A stretch of DNA of 64,000 nucleotides from Durusdinium trenchii (taxonomy: Eukaryota; Sar; Dinophyceae; Suessiales; Symbiodiniaceae): the NCBI GenBank assembly GCA_963970005.1, contig CAXAMN010022917.1:211087-275086 (forward strand), given 5' to 3'. How positions within the stretch are numbered: the stretch's first letter is position 1; the number at the start of each line of letters is the position of its first letter. The notes under the pieces are model-generated. The model ran no database searches. It worked only from the letters and a program-made list of their open reading frames with translations, and was not told the DNA's origin. A program made the position numbers and the translations under genes. Shown here piece by piece: positions 15,101 to 27,100 of this stretch.

Positions 15101-18100
15101 CTGCAGTTTCATGCTCTTTCTCAGCCAGGGCCAATCGCCTTTGATGGCCACAACGGCCACGAACAAAGTAGTTGTATGACCCTCATCCTTAGCATACATG
15201 AACTACCAACACTTGTGCTATACCAGGAAACCTTTTTTTGGTTACATAACAACTCAGTCTCCACAGCTAAGGGGCATCAACTGCTACTTGAACACCTTCA
15301 TGAAACAGTTTGATCAAATCTTCTGCCATGGACTTGTTGAGGCCATCAGTGCTACGCTCCCCCCTTGGCATACCAAGAAGATGGCATCAGAGAGAACAGC
15401 AATCTTGTTGTGAAAGAATGCCTAGGCAACAGGCCAATTCATTGGAAGGCGTCGCAGAAGAGCCTCACTAAAAAAGTATAATAAGCAAAACACTATCCTG
15501 AATTGTCCAAGCGAAATACTTCTTGATGTTCAGTACATCAGGGCCATTGTGCGGGATGACCACTTGAAAGCTCTGAACTAGAAGGGGGGACCCTTGCCAG
15601 GCCCCGGCCTTCATCCCCATGGAGTGCAATTGGAATTGTTCTGCGTCTGTCCAATCGAGATTTGTTCAAAGCAGGATGCCACTCTTCTGCTTCAGCAAAG
15701 CGGTCCCAATAGCGTTCAAACATGTCACCCCACTGGTCGAAGTTGCCAAGGGAATGCCCACCAAGAAAGAAACCAGGGTGACTGGGGAGTATGCTCTTCA
15801 TCCATGAAGATAGATGGAGAACAGGATAGTCAACCTCCAACTCCATGTTGATTGGTCGTCCACTTTTGTTAGGCTTCTTTCTTTTGATTGGCAACCTTGT
15901 CCGGGAAATGTCCACATGGAAAACTTTGTTGTCTCGGTGGATGTAGCGGTAAAAGTCTCGGGATGAGTTCTTGCCCACTCTTCCCGAAGCAGACCTCCAA
16001 TATCGTGCCAACTTCTCCACTTCCGGGTCCACAACACCTGCCAAACATAACAAAGAGAGTTTTACAAAATATTGACGCATGCGCATGCAATGGAAGTGCA
16101 GCAATTGCGCCCACCTAAGTTGGCCATTTTCTTCGAAGATTTGTGACACATGCGTATCACAGCCGTTGCAGATGTAGCCTGGGCAGCACTTCTATGACTT
16201 ATATAAGTCTAGTACCTCATAAATAGCTTCGGCTTGGTATGCATCAATCTTTGGAATTGCCTCATCACCAAGTAGCCCCTTCCGAAGCCTGATGTAGAAA
16301 CTCGTCAGCTAGGTCGGAAAGGTCATCCGAAGAACCATCACCTCCCAGCAGTGCCAGTGGATTCTACCCCAACCATGGCACACCAAGGCCTGGAGCGTGA
16401 TCTTCATCCATCAGAGCTTGCAGGCCTGCACGGGCAAAGACGGATTGGAGGCCTGCATGATTGGGGAAGCGGGTGCTTCCCCAGAGGAGTTGGGAGGAGA
16501 TGAACACCATGCACTCAAGAAGAGGTGCTCAATTGTTTCTCCCAGTAGACGCATGTTTGATGCATGTGTGTAATCACACAGGCTGATTTCCCCACTTCTA
16601 CGTGGCCAGGCAAATATCCAAACACGGTTGAGAAGAGCTTTTTTTCAGTTGGTATATGATATTGGTACTTGTAGCCTCCTATGACAAATAGAATCTACAG
16701 AACCGATGAACCCACCTGACCACATCCCAAACACACAGAGGTGTTACAAATGCTGGAATCAAATCTATGACTCGTTCTCAGCACTTTTGGCTTTCTTTCG
16801 AGTCTTGCTATCAGCCTTCTTATCAGGCTTCGACTTCGACACATCAGCTGTCTTTTTTTCGTGATCCTTTCTCACTTTTGTGGTGCTTGGCTCGATCAGC
16901 CTTCCCTGCATTCTTGGGCATAGGCTTGATATTCCTGGGTGGGCGTGGCCAAAGGCAGGAAACCTCAAATGGTACTAGACTATGTGTCGGCACTTCCTCG
17001 TTGCTTAGACATATATGTTGCTGAACTAGGGTCTTGCTGCGAGTCAGGAGGTTGTTTAACGTGACATCATCCTTTGTGCACGTGGCGAATAGCTTCATGA
17101 CCGCCAGCTTCTTGTCTTCCAACCCCCCTGACAACCAAAGTGGGTAGATTGAAAGGCCAAGTAACTTGTTACCACCTAGGGTGCAGTTCCAAAGTCATGA
17201 AGAGGTGTGGTTCAATCCAATTACAAAAGGGTCTTGCGGGCCTGGTTGGATCGGGATCTGCTGTCAAGAATTCCGCCTGTTTGTTGTTGAGGTCTTCATA
17301 GGACTTGTTCATGCTCTCCAAGATCGACTGCAGCTGGCTAGCCATCCTTATACATATTGCAGGGCTAAAAAATAATATATTCCCGGCAAATGACTCAAAT
17401 GGGTAATGCGAGCAGGCTTCGATTTTGCCCTATCAACACCCATCTTGCTCAACTTCTCCTGTAGTGCGTTTGTGATTGATATTAATAAGGTCTAACATGG
17501 TTTAACCTCGAAGTGGTTTATATCCAGCATACCAGCCAACCAACAAAACAGTCCTGTTGCAGTTGAGCATTGTCTATCTTCCTCCCCAAGACAGAGATGT
17601 ATTGAGGAAGGATGGTGAATACACTCTCGTTCTTCTGCAACGTAGGGAACGTGAACCTCACCAAGCTAAAACATATTCAGGTTTGATAGTGCGCGCAACT
17701 ACACACACAGTTCTTTCCCTCACCTGCTTCCTCCCCCACTGCTGGAGGCCGCTGCAGCGGCCGCAGTTGCGGCAGCCTTCTCGCCTTCTGCGGAATCAGG
17801 CGCCAGGGCACCATCATCGAACTCACCCATAGCTGAGTCCAATAGGACACCATCTTCATCCTGCCCACGAAACGGTACCTGTGAAAGCCCTGGAAGAGAC
17901 CTTCAAGCCCTAATACCGCTTTCAGGAGTTTGCAAGGATAAACCTCCACAAAAAAGAAAACTGTTCCAAGGGAATAATTCAGCTTCAATCACATGCATGT
18001 TAGGTTTATGTCCAAATACAGTTCAACCGATCCTCGAACCCACCGGAGCTCTCAAGGCGCTGGGACTCTCCTTTCTCGTCCAACTTGGCGAAGGTGTCAT

Positions 18101-21100
18101 CAAGGACCAGGCGAGCCTCCTCCTCTTTGTGGACGGGATTGGTCCTGGTGTGACCTTTTGCACGGGCATGGGCAAAGGAGTTCTCAATCATTGCTTTTGA
18201 GTAATGACATACCTCCTCCAAGTACTTTTTGGTACACCATCTGCCTTTCAGTTTGTTCTTTTCTTTCTTGACATGCCAACGCTCCAGTTTAAGTTCAACC
18301 TCCTTGAAGTCCCCATGGTCAACAAGGAGCTGCCGGAGTTTGTCTCCTAAGATGGTTGACTGCCGGTTGGCACCGCGTATGAATGCTAAACCAAAACCTC
18401 CAAATAAGTGCTAAGCATCGGCCCTCACCCTTGTCATTCCAAAGGTCCAAGACGGCCTTGGACGCCTTTGGTCCACCCTTTCGTGGCCGACAGTAGCGCT
18501 GCATCCTAGGTGGGAAATGATTCTTATTGGGCGTGATAGGGATTGATGCCCTTCCAACATGAAAGCTCTATATATATATATATAAAACCAGGGAACTTAT
18601 GGTAGATCTTGTCATACCTTGAATTCGAGGTGGTAGCACTGCAGGATCGTTGGGATCCAGATGATGTCTTGCGTGATGAAGGGGAGTAACCCAAAGGAAT
18701 CTGTTCCTCTGCGAAAACCGCCAGCTTGGCTTCCGCAGTGTCAGGCAGCTCAACAACCTTTGGAGAAGCAAAACCCTCAGCTGCGGGCACGCGTGGAGGG
18801 GGTGGGGTTGGAGCTTCAGGTTGACCATTCAAGCCACCTTGGTTCGCATTCTCATCCAATCCCCCACCATTCGGCTTCAGCTCTGGGGCACTCGGACTTG
18901 CTGAATCAACTTGCGTTTCCTCGGGCACTGGTGGCGGTGCATGAGTCTTGGCCCCATGGGGTAGGAGACCAGGATCACCAGGGACTGTTGTAGCAGAACT
19001 GATGCTCTTCTGCCTCTTAAATTCAGCCTCATCAAAGGCTTTGGCAGCTAATGACTGTGTCGCATTGCCAGCCACAAATGTACCAGCTGCAGAAGCTACA
19101 GCAGGAGAACCTACCAAAACAAACAAACTGCACGGTCGACATGTATACAATTGGTGGTCACCCACACTTAAACCTAGCCTGCCACAGCGATGGGCTTCGA
19201 GGCAGAGACCTGGCCCTTCAACTTTGCTTGCATGGCCGCGATCCTGGCTTTGGACGCCTGACACAGGACCCATGGTCAAGGGGATCCTTTTAAGTCGTTG
19301 AACTTTGGTGGCCAATCCAGGGGGGGCCTCAATCTTCTCCTTCATATCTTTCATAGCTTCCACATTTGGGGCAACCATCGAACAGCCAGCAGCGAGGCTG
19401 TTGCAAGAAAACGAACGAGAGCACATGTTTACAGATTTGATCCAGCTAACAGGGAACGATTGGTACCCGATTTCAGATTTGCGCTCGTTCGTGCGTTTTC
19501 GTGGGTTTTTGCGCGCGTTTCGTGCGTTTTTGCGGTACGAACTTTTCACCCCAAAAGCACAAAACGCGCCACGTATAGCAAATAGTCTGTGAAAGACTAG
19601 CAGGAGCTGCTAGCTGCTTCAGAGGAAGCTTGCACATTCGAATTGTACTCTTGCCTGAGATCCTCAGGCACGGATACCTGGGCCAAGGGAGGGTCTACAC
19701 AGATTATTTGATTACTGTATCCTGCAAGTAGATTTCCCAACATCAACATATATGGCACTTGGTTTGCTGCCTAGCTACTGCTTTTGAAACTTCTTCGTCG
19801 AAAGCTTTCATGACCGATTGCCATGAATTGGGGACACAAACGTACTTGCACCTGTAAATGTATTTCCACACTTTGTGCATGTGGCCATCAAGCCAAAGGT
19901 CTCCAGTAGGGAGACTCTCAAACAAATCCTTGTCACTCATCTTCAAATTCACATGTCGCTTGTGACGCATATGGTTCGGGAACTCTCGCCTACCTTCATA
20001 GAGCTCAAGGAGTTGTTTGGCAAATCCTTCCGGGTAGCACCTAAGACTTCACAAGACCCAGGTTCCTTTCCAAACATATATAGGCATTCAAACCGTATGC
20101 TGAGACAGGAACGCAGTGGCCTTGAGTTCTGGAGTCCCCACAAATTTCTTGGTGCCATCCTTGTTCTGATACTTACCTCATTTCAAACAGCATTGTCCAG
20201 TACAGCTGCTCTAAGGCAGATCGAAGACTTACACATTTCAAGGCCCAGGCGGGTGCTTTTCAGGGAAGTGTTGGCAATCCGGTACTCTTTAGACAAAGAC
20301 CCAGCATCCAGCCCCGAGATCCAACTCGCGTTGGAAAAGCAAACAGTCCTTTTGGCTGATTTGGATCCCCAGAGCATCATCCAGAAGTAGACAACGTAAG
20401 CCTCGGGAAAAGGTGAGTGGTTGGTCAAATGTGAGGTGGCCCAATCCCCCCTAACGGCTAAGTAGCATGTTCCCACACCATCCCTCTTAAAGAGAATGAA
20501 AATCATTGCATTCTAGGTTCATAGCAGGTGTGATTGACAAAGGCTTCGAATCGTGGATGTTTCACAAGTAGGCTCTGGGATGGTTGCTCCACGACAAAAT
20601 AGGCGTGCTTTGCCATGATGAGGAACAGAATGGGAACCATCCTATAGCTCGAGAGGTGGAGATGCATATTCATGGGCTACCACTTATTATTTGGAAATGC
20701 TAGCAAGTCTCTTTGCAACGGTATGGTTTCCATCATCAACAAAACCATGTTGTAGCGCTCCAAAAGGGTTCACCCAACTTCGCAAACTTGTACCCCGAGC
20801 AGGTACACCCCACGAGCTGCAGTCTGGTCCCATCAAATTGACCGCCTCTGGGACTTCGCAGAGGATGATCCACACAATCAACCTCAAAAGGTTTCAGACA
20901 GACAGTCGGTCAAAAAACATGTACGCACGGTTCCAACAAGTGCCAGGAAACAGGAACCCTGGGGGTGTCAAAAAGTCCATGGTCCGTTGATTAGGGGTGT
21001 AGGTCGAGTCCACTTTGGCACACACGTAGTGTTTCCCAGACCTTGGATTGTTAAAGATCGAGGCATGTATACCGGCTCTGATCGATGATATCATTTCAAA

Positions 21101-24100
21101 AGGTATGCAACCTAGACACCATATTTTAGTGGCATTTGCCACACCAGCGAACAAGTCCAAAAACTGGTATGTCGGCTTGATTGGAGCAAGGTTCGAGCTC
21201 CACATAACCATCAAAGTGACGGCTATCAGAATCTGACAGGGTGGCGCAGGTCCCCAACAGTTCCCACAAGAATGCACATGGTGTAAAACATAAGAGAAGC
21301 TCACGCTGCCTTCGGAGCCCCTAGCTGAATTAGGTTCACGACAATTGACTCATCCATGGTTGAATTCAAGCCCAGCTAATCCCTTTCCCCAAATCTAGCT
21401 GAAACGGCTTCGGATGTGAAGTACATGAACTGCACCATCTTGCTCATCAGAACTGCTCACGCTGACAGGCTGAAAACAAGAGGGGCTCGCCGCCAGCTCG
21501 CCTCCAAACTTCACCGCCCAGAGTTCGGAGCCCGGCATTTCCGGGTTCTCAGCACCTGCAAATCTTCGAGATCACGCTTGAAATTGAGATTCATGATTGT
21601 TAAGCTGTGCTGGCCAAAAGCAGCCAAACATATTCAAGCTAGCTAGCTAATTGGATCGAAGCATATCGAACCTCTTTTTCCCCAAAGTGGCACGTGATTG
21701 CAGCACATCATATGTGTGTGGAAGGTAGGTGTTGTTTCACAACCTAGCTCGATTCACATGCCTAAGTGCTAGCTCCACGTGGCCGCCCCCCCAAAAGATC
21801 AGCTTCCTGTAGCATCGAGCCAGCTAGTCGGTGGCATGATACGCCTCAGGTCGGGGCGCAGGTGCCGGCAGCTGATTTAAAATAGGGCATGTTGCAGCTA
21901 AGAAACGGCTTTCGCCCTTTTCACAACTTCTTCTTCATCGCAGCCTTCCTGGATTGCCTGACGCTTCGCAACATGGTAGGCTGAGCTTTTTCTAGAAGCT
22001 TTGGCTTTCTTCTCATCCTTCTCACCCTCCTTCGCATTCTCCGTCCTCTTAGACTTATTCTTCTTTGCATCATTCTTCTCGCGCTTTCCATTCTTCACCT
22101 CCTCATCCTTTGCCTTCTTCTGCGCTGCTTTGCTTGCTTGTGGCGCCTTTGCCTTCTTACCTTCCTTTTCTCTACCCTTTTCCTTCTCACCTTCTTTCTT
22201 GTCACTCTTCTCAGCCATGGATCCTTTGTGCCTCTTGGCCGCAGGCTCCGACTTGCTCTTGGCTGAATCCTCGCACTCAGCATTTTTTTCGTTGTCCTTC
22301 TTTGTTTTCTTCACCTTCCGTTCTGACTCCTTCTTCTTGGCCTGGGCCTTGGCTGCACCTTTGCAGGACACATTCTTCTGGGAGGCTCCTTTCGTTTTCT
22401 TTTCAGGCTTCTTTGGCGTCGTCTTCTTTTCTACCTTCTCCTTGCCATTGTTCCTTTTCCTTTTTGGCTTCTCCTTCTCTTCCTTGGCCTTGCCTTCCTC
22501 TTCATCCTCTTCTTCTTCTTCTTTGTCTTCTTCAGTGTCAGTGCTACCTTCTCCCTCACCTTCTGCATCCTCTTCATGCTCACTGGCATCCTCCTCTTCC
22601 TCTTCCTCACTGGCATCCTCCTGCTCCATCTCTTCCTGGCCTCGAGCTTTCTGACTTGCCAGCGTTTTGCCACGACCACGTCCTCGACCACGTCCTCGAC
22701 CTTGGCCCTTGCCTTCTTTCTTGTTTTCCTTGGGTTCCTTGGCTTTCTTTGCTTTGACTGGGCCTTGCTCTTTTGGTGAGATCACCTTCAACTCTTCTAT
22801 GACCTTCGGGCGACCAGAAGCAACTTCAGCACAGCACTCCGCATGCCACGCCTTATCCTCCTTCTTATCCTCCTTCTCACCTTGCGCCTTTTCCTCAAGC
22901 TTCTTGGCATCAGTTTTTTTGGGGCTCTTCCTCCTGACTGTTCTGGTCTTTTTGTTCTGCTGCCACCTCCACTTTGCTATCCTCTTTGCTCTCCACCATC
23001 GCCTCTTTGCTTGCCTCACTTCCAGCCTTCTCGCCAAGCTCTGGTCTGCCTACCATTGCATCATCTGCCGTCTCTTCTTCCACCTCATCGGCTGCCTTCT
23101 TGTTCTCCTTCACTTCTTCTTCTTCTTGGACTTCCTGATCAGGCTTTGCTTCTTTCTTCTGATTTGGATCGGTTGAGGCTTTGTCATTCGCATCTTTCCC
23201 TCCCTCCTCACATCCTACCTTCTGCTCCTCAGCCTTCTCACCTGCCTCACCACCTCCCTTCTTCTCTTCTCTCTTTTGAGATTCTTCTTTTGCTGTCTTA
23301 GCTTCTTCGGAATCCTGGGGCCAGTTGGATGAAGGCTCCACACACCACCGACACATGTTGGGGTTGGAAAAAAACACAGGGCCAAGCCTTAAGCTTCTTG
23401 GCCGGCTGAATTTCACCCATTGAAATTGTAGGCGATGAAGGGCCGTCCTGGATTTGCGCAAAGCCTACTGCCTGTAGGAAACATGTGCGTTGGCAGTCGG
23501 TCCTCCAAACTCAAAGTGGCAAGGCGTGAGAAAGGATCATACGGTAGAGTCTCGACAATGTCAATGTCCAGCCCAATACCTGGGGCCGGGCTTTACCAAG
23601 GTTTCTTCACAAGGTTTAGTGTACACGCACGCATATTCAACCTAGGTGCTAGGTGGTGAGCAGCTGGATGCAGGGATTGTTTGGTTCGCCACTGACTGCA
23701 TTTCACTAAGCATCAGTGCCTGCTGTTCATCCTGAAGTTCCTGAAGCCTTTCCATTTCCATGAACATGTCTTCCTGCAGCTTTAGAAATTCATACTCTTC
23801 CATCATGAGTTTGTACTCTTGATCGGAAACTGGTTCAAACCGAGCAGGACCAGGCTCAGGTTTTGCAGGTTTGGCGTTCACAGCTTTGCCTACATCACCA
23901 TCATTCACACACGGCTGTGTGACTAGAGCCATCAAGCTGTGCATCACAGCACCACAGTCCCTGCATTCAAACGATTGCTCGACAGGAACAACTCTGTGTT
24001 GATAGATTTTCTCAGCCTTCTCCACAACTTCAATGTCAGACTTCTCCTTTGACGGTTGCGCGCAAATACACGGACTTTATAAATAATATCGGTTGAATGC

Positions 24101-27100
24101 TCTGTATACAACTATGCTCACGTACACAATCAGCATGCTCATGCATTGGTGTCCTTCGCCGATACTGGTGACTCCAAGGCCGTTGGAGACAAGGGCACAT
24201 CACCACCAGTGGGAGGCAAGGAGGGCTCGCTTGGTGCCTGAATGGGAGGGACCTCGACCTCCAACTCGACGCACTCATCCTCTGCCTAAGTTTGGCGATC
24301 GAACCACACCCTCTAGTGTGCAAGATCGTGCAAATTACATGTATATAACCAATTGTGGCTAGTTGCATCTTCCGACTCGCTTTCCCCAGCTTCACCATCA
24401 TCAGAAACATCTTGGGATTCACCTTGGGCACATGTGAGATCAAAAAGACCGGGTTTATTGTTTCAGTGGCTGCAACTATTGTCCAAAGAAATTTTAGTCA
24501 GGCCACGAGGGTTTTCAGGAAGGCCAATACCGCTGTCTTCATAAATCAGTCGCATCAGTTTTTCTCGAGGGTAGTGACCTCTCCTGGCAGATCGGTTGAA
24601 CTCCGTCACGAGCCTCCGAATCACCCATGCATTCAGCTTGGCTGTGTCACCTGGGAGTGGACATGGGATCAGAGAACATGTTTGGTTTAGCACTGGAAGG
24701 ACAAACTGCATTCATTCTTGCATGCATGCTGGTTGAACTATGTTGCAACCAAAGGACTGGGTATCGGGGGCTTGCCTCGTGGCCTTGAAAAGGCAAAAAA
24801 AAAAGCTCCACCTGTTCTGCCAGCAAATCAATGGTCACCCTGGTCCCATGAAACTTGAGCACCGGGATGAGTACATCCGCGTTGGCAACAACATCAGCGC
24901 GGTCGATGCACTTTGGATTGGTCACCAAAGCAAGCTTTCCAACGGAGCCCCTGTTCATTAGGACCTTGGATTGGGCCCACATTTCCACCACCGGGGTCGC
25001 CATGCTAGCCAGACTCGCTAAGATACAGCCAGCTGAAAGCCAAGATCTGTGGTTGAACAACTTAGCCATCACAAGTACAATGAGGGTTTGATACATGACC
25101 CTTTAAAGCTGTTTCCAAAGTGGAGGCACCTTCAAGGGCTTCTCAATAGATCAAGTTGATCCAGACCTGAAGTCATGAATTCTTGAACATACTGCACCAT
25201 CCAATTACCTTTCTTTTCTGCCCCCCTCTAGCATAGACAAATTCTCTCCATAGGGCCTTGACCCAACGCAGCTTCTCAATCCCCTGGAAGCTGTACCTCA
25301 TGGCAGGCACTCGCGGTGCAGATGTTCCGCCTGCACTACATCCAGTCACACACCTGCTGCGAGGGCGCACGACTTCTCCCTCAAAGATGGCCCCAAGCAT
25401 GCAGAGGGATAGTTTAAGCCAAATGGCTTCACAAAAACAGAAAAAACGTTCGAATTGGTGAAAAACGCTCGAGGCATATTTTCTGAGTACAATTGGTAAA
25501 TAAAGGTACCAATATATGCTTTAAGGTACGAATGATAGGAGGGGCAGAAAAGAAAGGTACGATGGATGGTGCAGGAATCATAAACGTTTGAATTGGGTAA
25601 AGCTAGTGCATCCGATAAAAACAAAACGGAACAAGTGACATCATTTCACAGTTGCTTCTTTTGCTGCACTTGACACATCAATCTCTTTCGGGTGGCTGCT
25701 TAAAATCCATCCGAATCCTTCAAATCTCTCCCCTAGCTTGTTCTAGTTCCAGGTAACCTGTTGGGGATGTCTCAAGCAAGTTCAACCCATATATACCCCA
25801 TGCGCGGCAATGCTCCTGGTTGGCTGCATGTTACAGGCGGTCCACGAAGAGATGGCGTGTGAGTTTCCAACCAACGACAACTGTCAGCCTTTGTAACCAA
25901 CGTTTCGCGCGTTGCGACCGCAACCCATTCAAACCACGGAGAGGTGGGTTCTACTAAAGACCATCCATGTATGGAATAGTCACATACATTAGTATCATCA
26001 ATGCTGTAAATGCGTCTGGTTCTTCAAAGTACCAGAAAGTAACCTTTTGATCCCCTGGTTAGGCCGGTCGGCAAAGGCCACTTAGTAGACTCCCAAGAGG
26101 AATGGAAGAAGCTGGTGTAAAAGCTCTTCCACACATGGATGGGACACCACTCCGCCGTATGGATCCCTGTCCAAGCCACGTTCTCTCCCTCTGAGACGAC
26201 CTCTTGGCTGGTGGTCCATAAGTTCTCCTGCCCGCTACCAAAGCCACACCTCCAAAGGCGACCGAACACAAACGGAGTGGCATCGGAGAAAACATCCGAG
26301 CGCCCACGGGATCAATGAGAAAGTGTACAATAATAGATATGTATATATATATAGAGTATATATAGGTAATATGTTGTATTCTAAAATGCTATATATATAT
26401 ATATGTTAGACGTGTCCTTTTTCGTAAGAGCGGCTCTTCCCTCAGGAGACGGGAATGTTCTATTTGTGCAGCAAAAAAAGAAAGTGTGTTGCCGCGAATG
26501 TTCCTTTTCAGGAACCTATTGACACACAGACTATTTGAGGGGCATTGCGGCATTGACTCCAGTTGTTTTTGTTCCATAGAGCGGTCACCTCACTTACAAG
26601 CACAATGCCAACATATGGCAGAACTTAAGCTTCCACCTCCGCATGCCAATCTGGATACTGTCGTGTGACTGTTGCTTGTGTGTTTTTCTGTGTCTTTCTC
26701 TCTTGCTGAATGAGCACATGGAGTAGTACCACTCTAAAATGAAGAACAACTGTCAAAATCGCCCTTGGTGGTGACATCCGAAACTGTGTTCTTGCATTGC
26801 AGAACAATGCACGGTATGCAATAACCGAAGACATAGCCTGGTGGCTTTAGGCAGTGGTGATGGCTCCTGGAAGGCTACTTTATATAAAATTGTCTTTGCC
26901 TTATAAATTTCCTGCTGAACGTTGATATTCCATGATATTCCTACGTAATGCGGAGTGTCCCTAAATCCGCAAATTTCCCGAGCAAGTTGGACTGACGCAG
27001 AATTTCTTGCCCCAGCTGCTCACAGCTATTGTTATAATTACCACAATAACAATAAATATAGATAAATATAGTTTATATTGTCATGAGTCGTGCACTATTG

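Larger units (their letters stand above)
13701..16530 (-). pseudogene. Gene C: transposase-like protein, damaged
   Basis: Exons: about 16115-16530, 15498-16037, 15288-15421, 15056-15202, 14648-14977, 14378-14524, 14202-14353, 14042-14133 and 13701-13846. Motifs in order: [52 protein letters not shown]...[69 protein letters not shown] and [19 protein letters not shown] before TGA. I know this set from abundant dinoflagellate repeats. A conserved D/E after PI.LHG, a GDWP box, a CxxC pair and a D-LH-x-G box resemble the plan of Plavaka/CACTA-type DDE transposases, but that link is inference. Damage: in-frame TAG at 16374-16376 and 16192-16194, and frame breaks at 16298-16300, 15584-15589 and near 15354. 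Confidence 0.6.
13701..25330 (-). mobile_element. Candidate large mobile element with three spliced genes (A, B, C)
   Basis: Three minus-strand gene units follow one another: A (25330-21898), B (21163-16765) and C (about 16530-13701), each ending in its own stop codon. B carries C5-methyltransferase-like motifs; C carries the motif set of an abundant transposase-like family in dinoflagellates. The block sits between two exons of the giant receptor-like gene and interrupts it by some 16 kb. Homopolymer frameshifts and in-frame stops suggest a non-functional or badly assembled copy. I did not find convincing terminal inverted repeats, so element borders are the outermost coding positions only. 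Alternative: separate repeat-family genes that happen to be adjacent. Confidence 0.5.

Noticed and set aside
20161..20233. TACTTACCT-like words as a U1 snRNA fragment
   Set aside because: They are the complement of the 5' splice site GTAAGT in gene B and lack any snRNA context.
22001..22757. Long plus-strand frames rich in Ser, Phe and Leu
   Set aside because: They are complements of the Lys/Glu-rich minus-strand exon of gene A. Homopolymeric AAG/GAG codons leave the other strand open, and the minus frame has splice borders and a family end motif.
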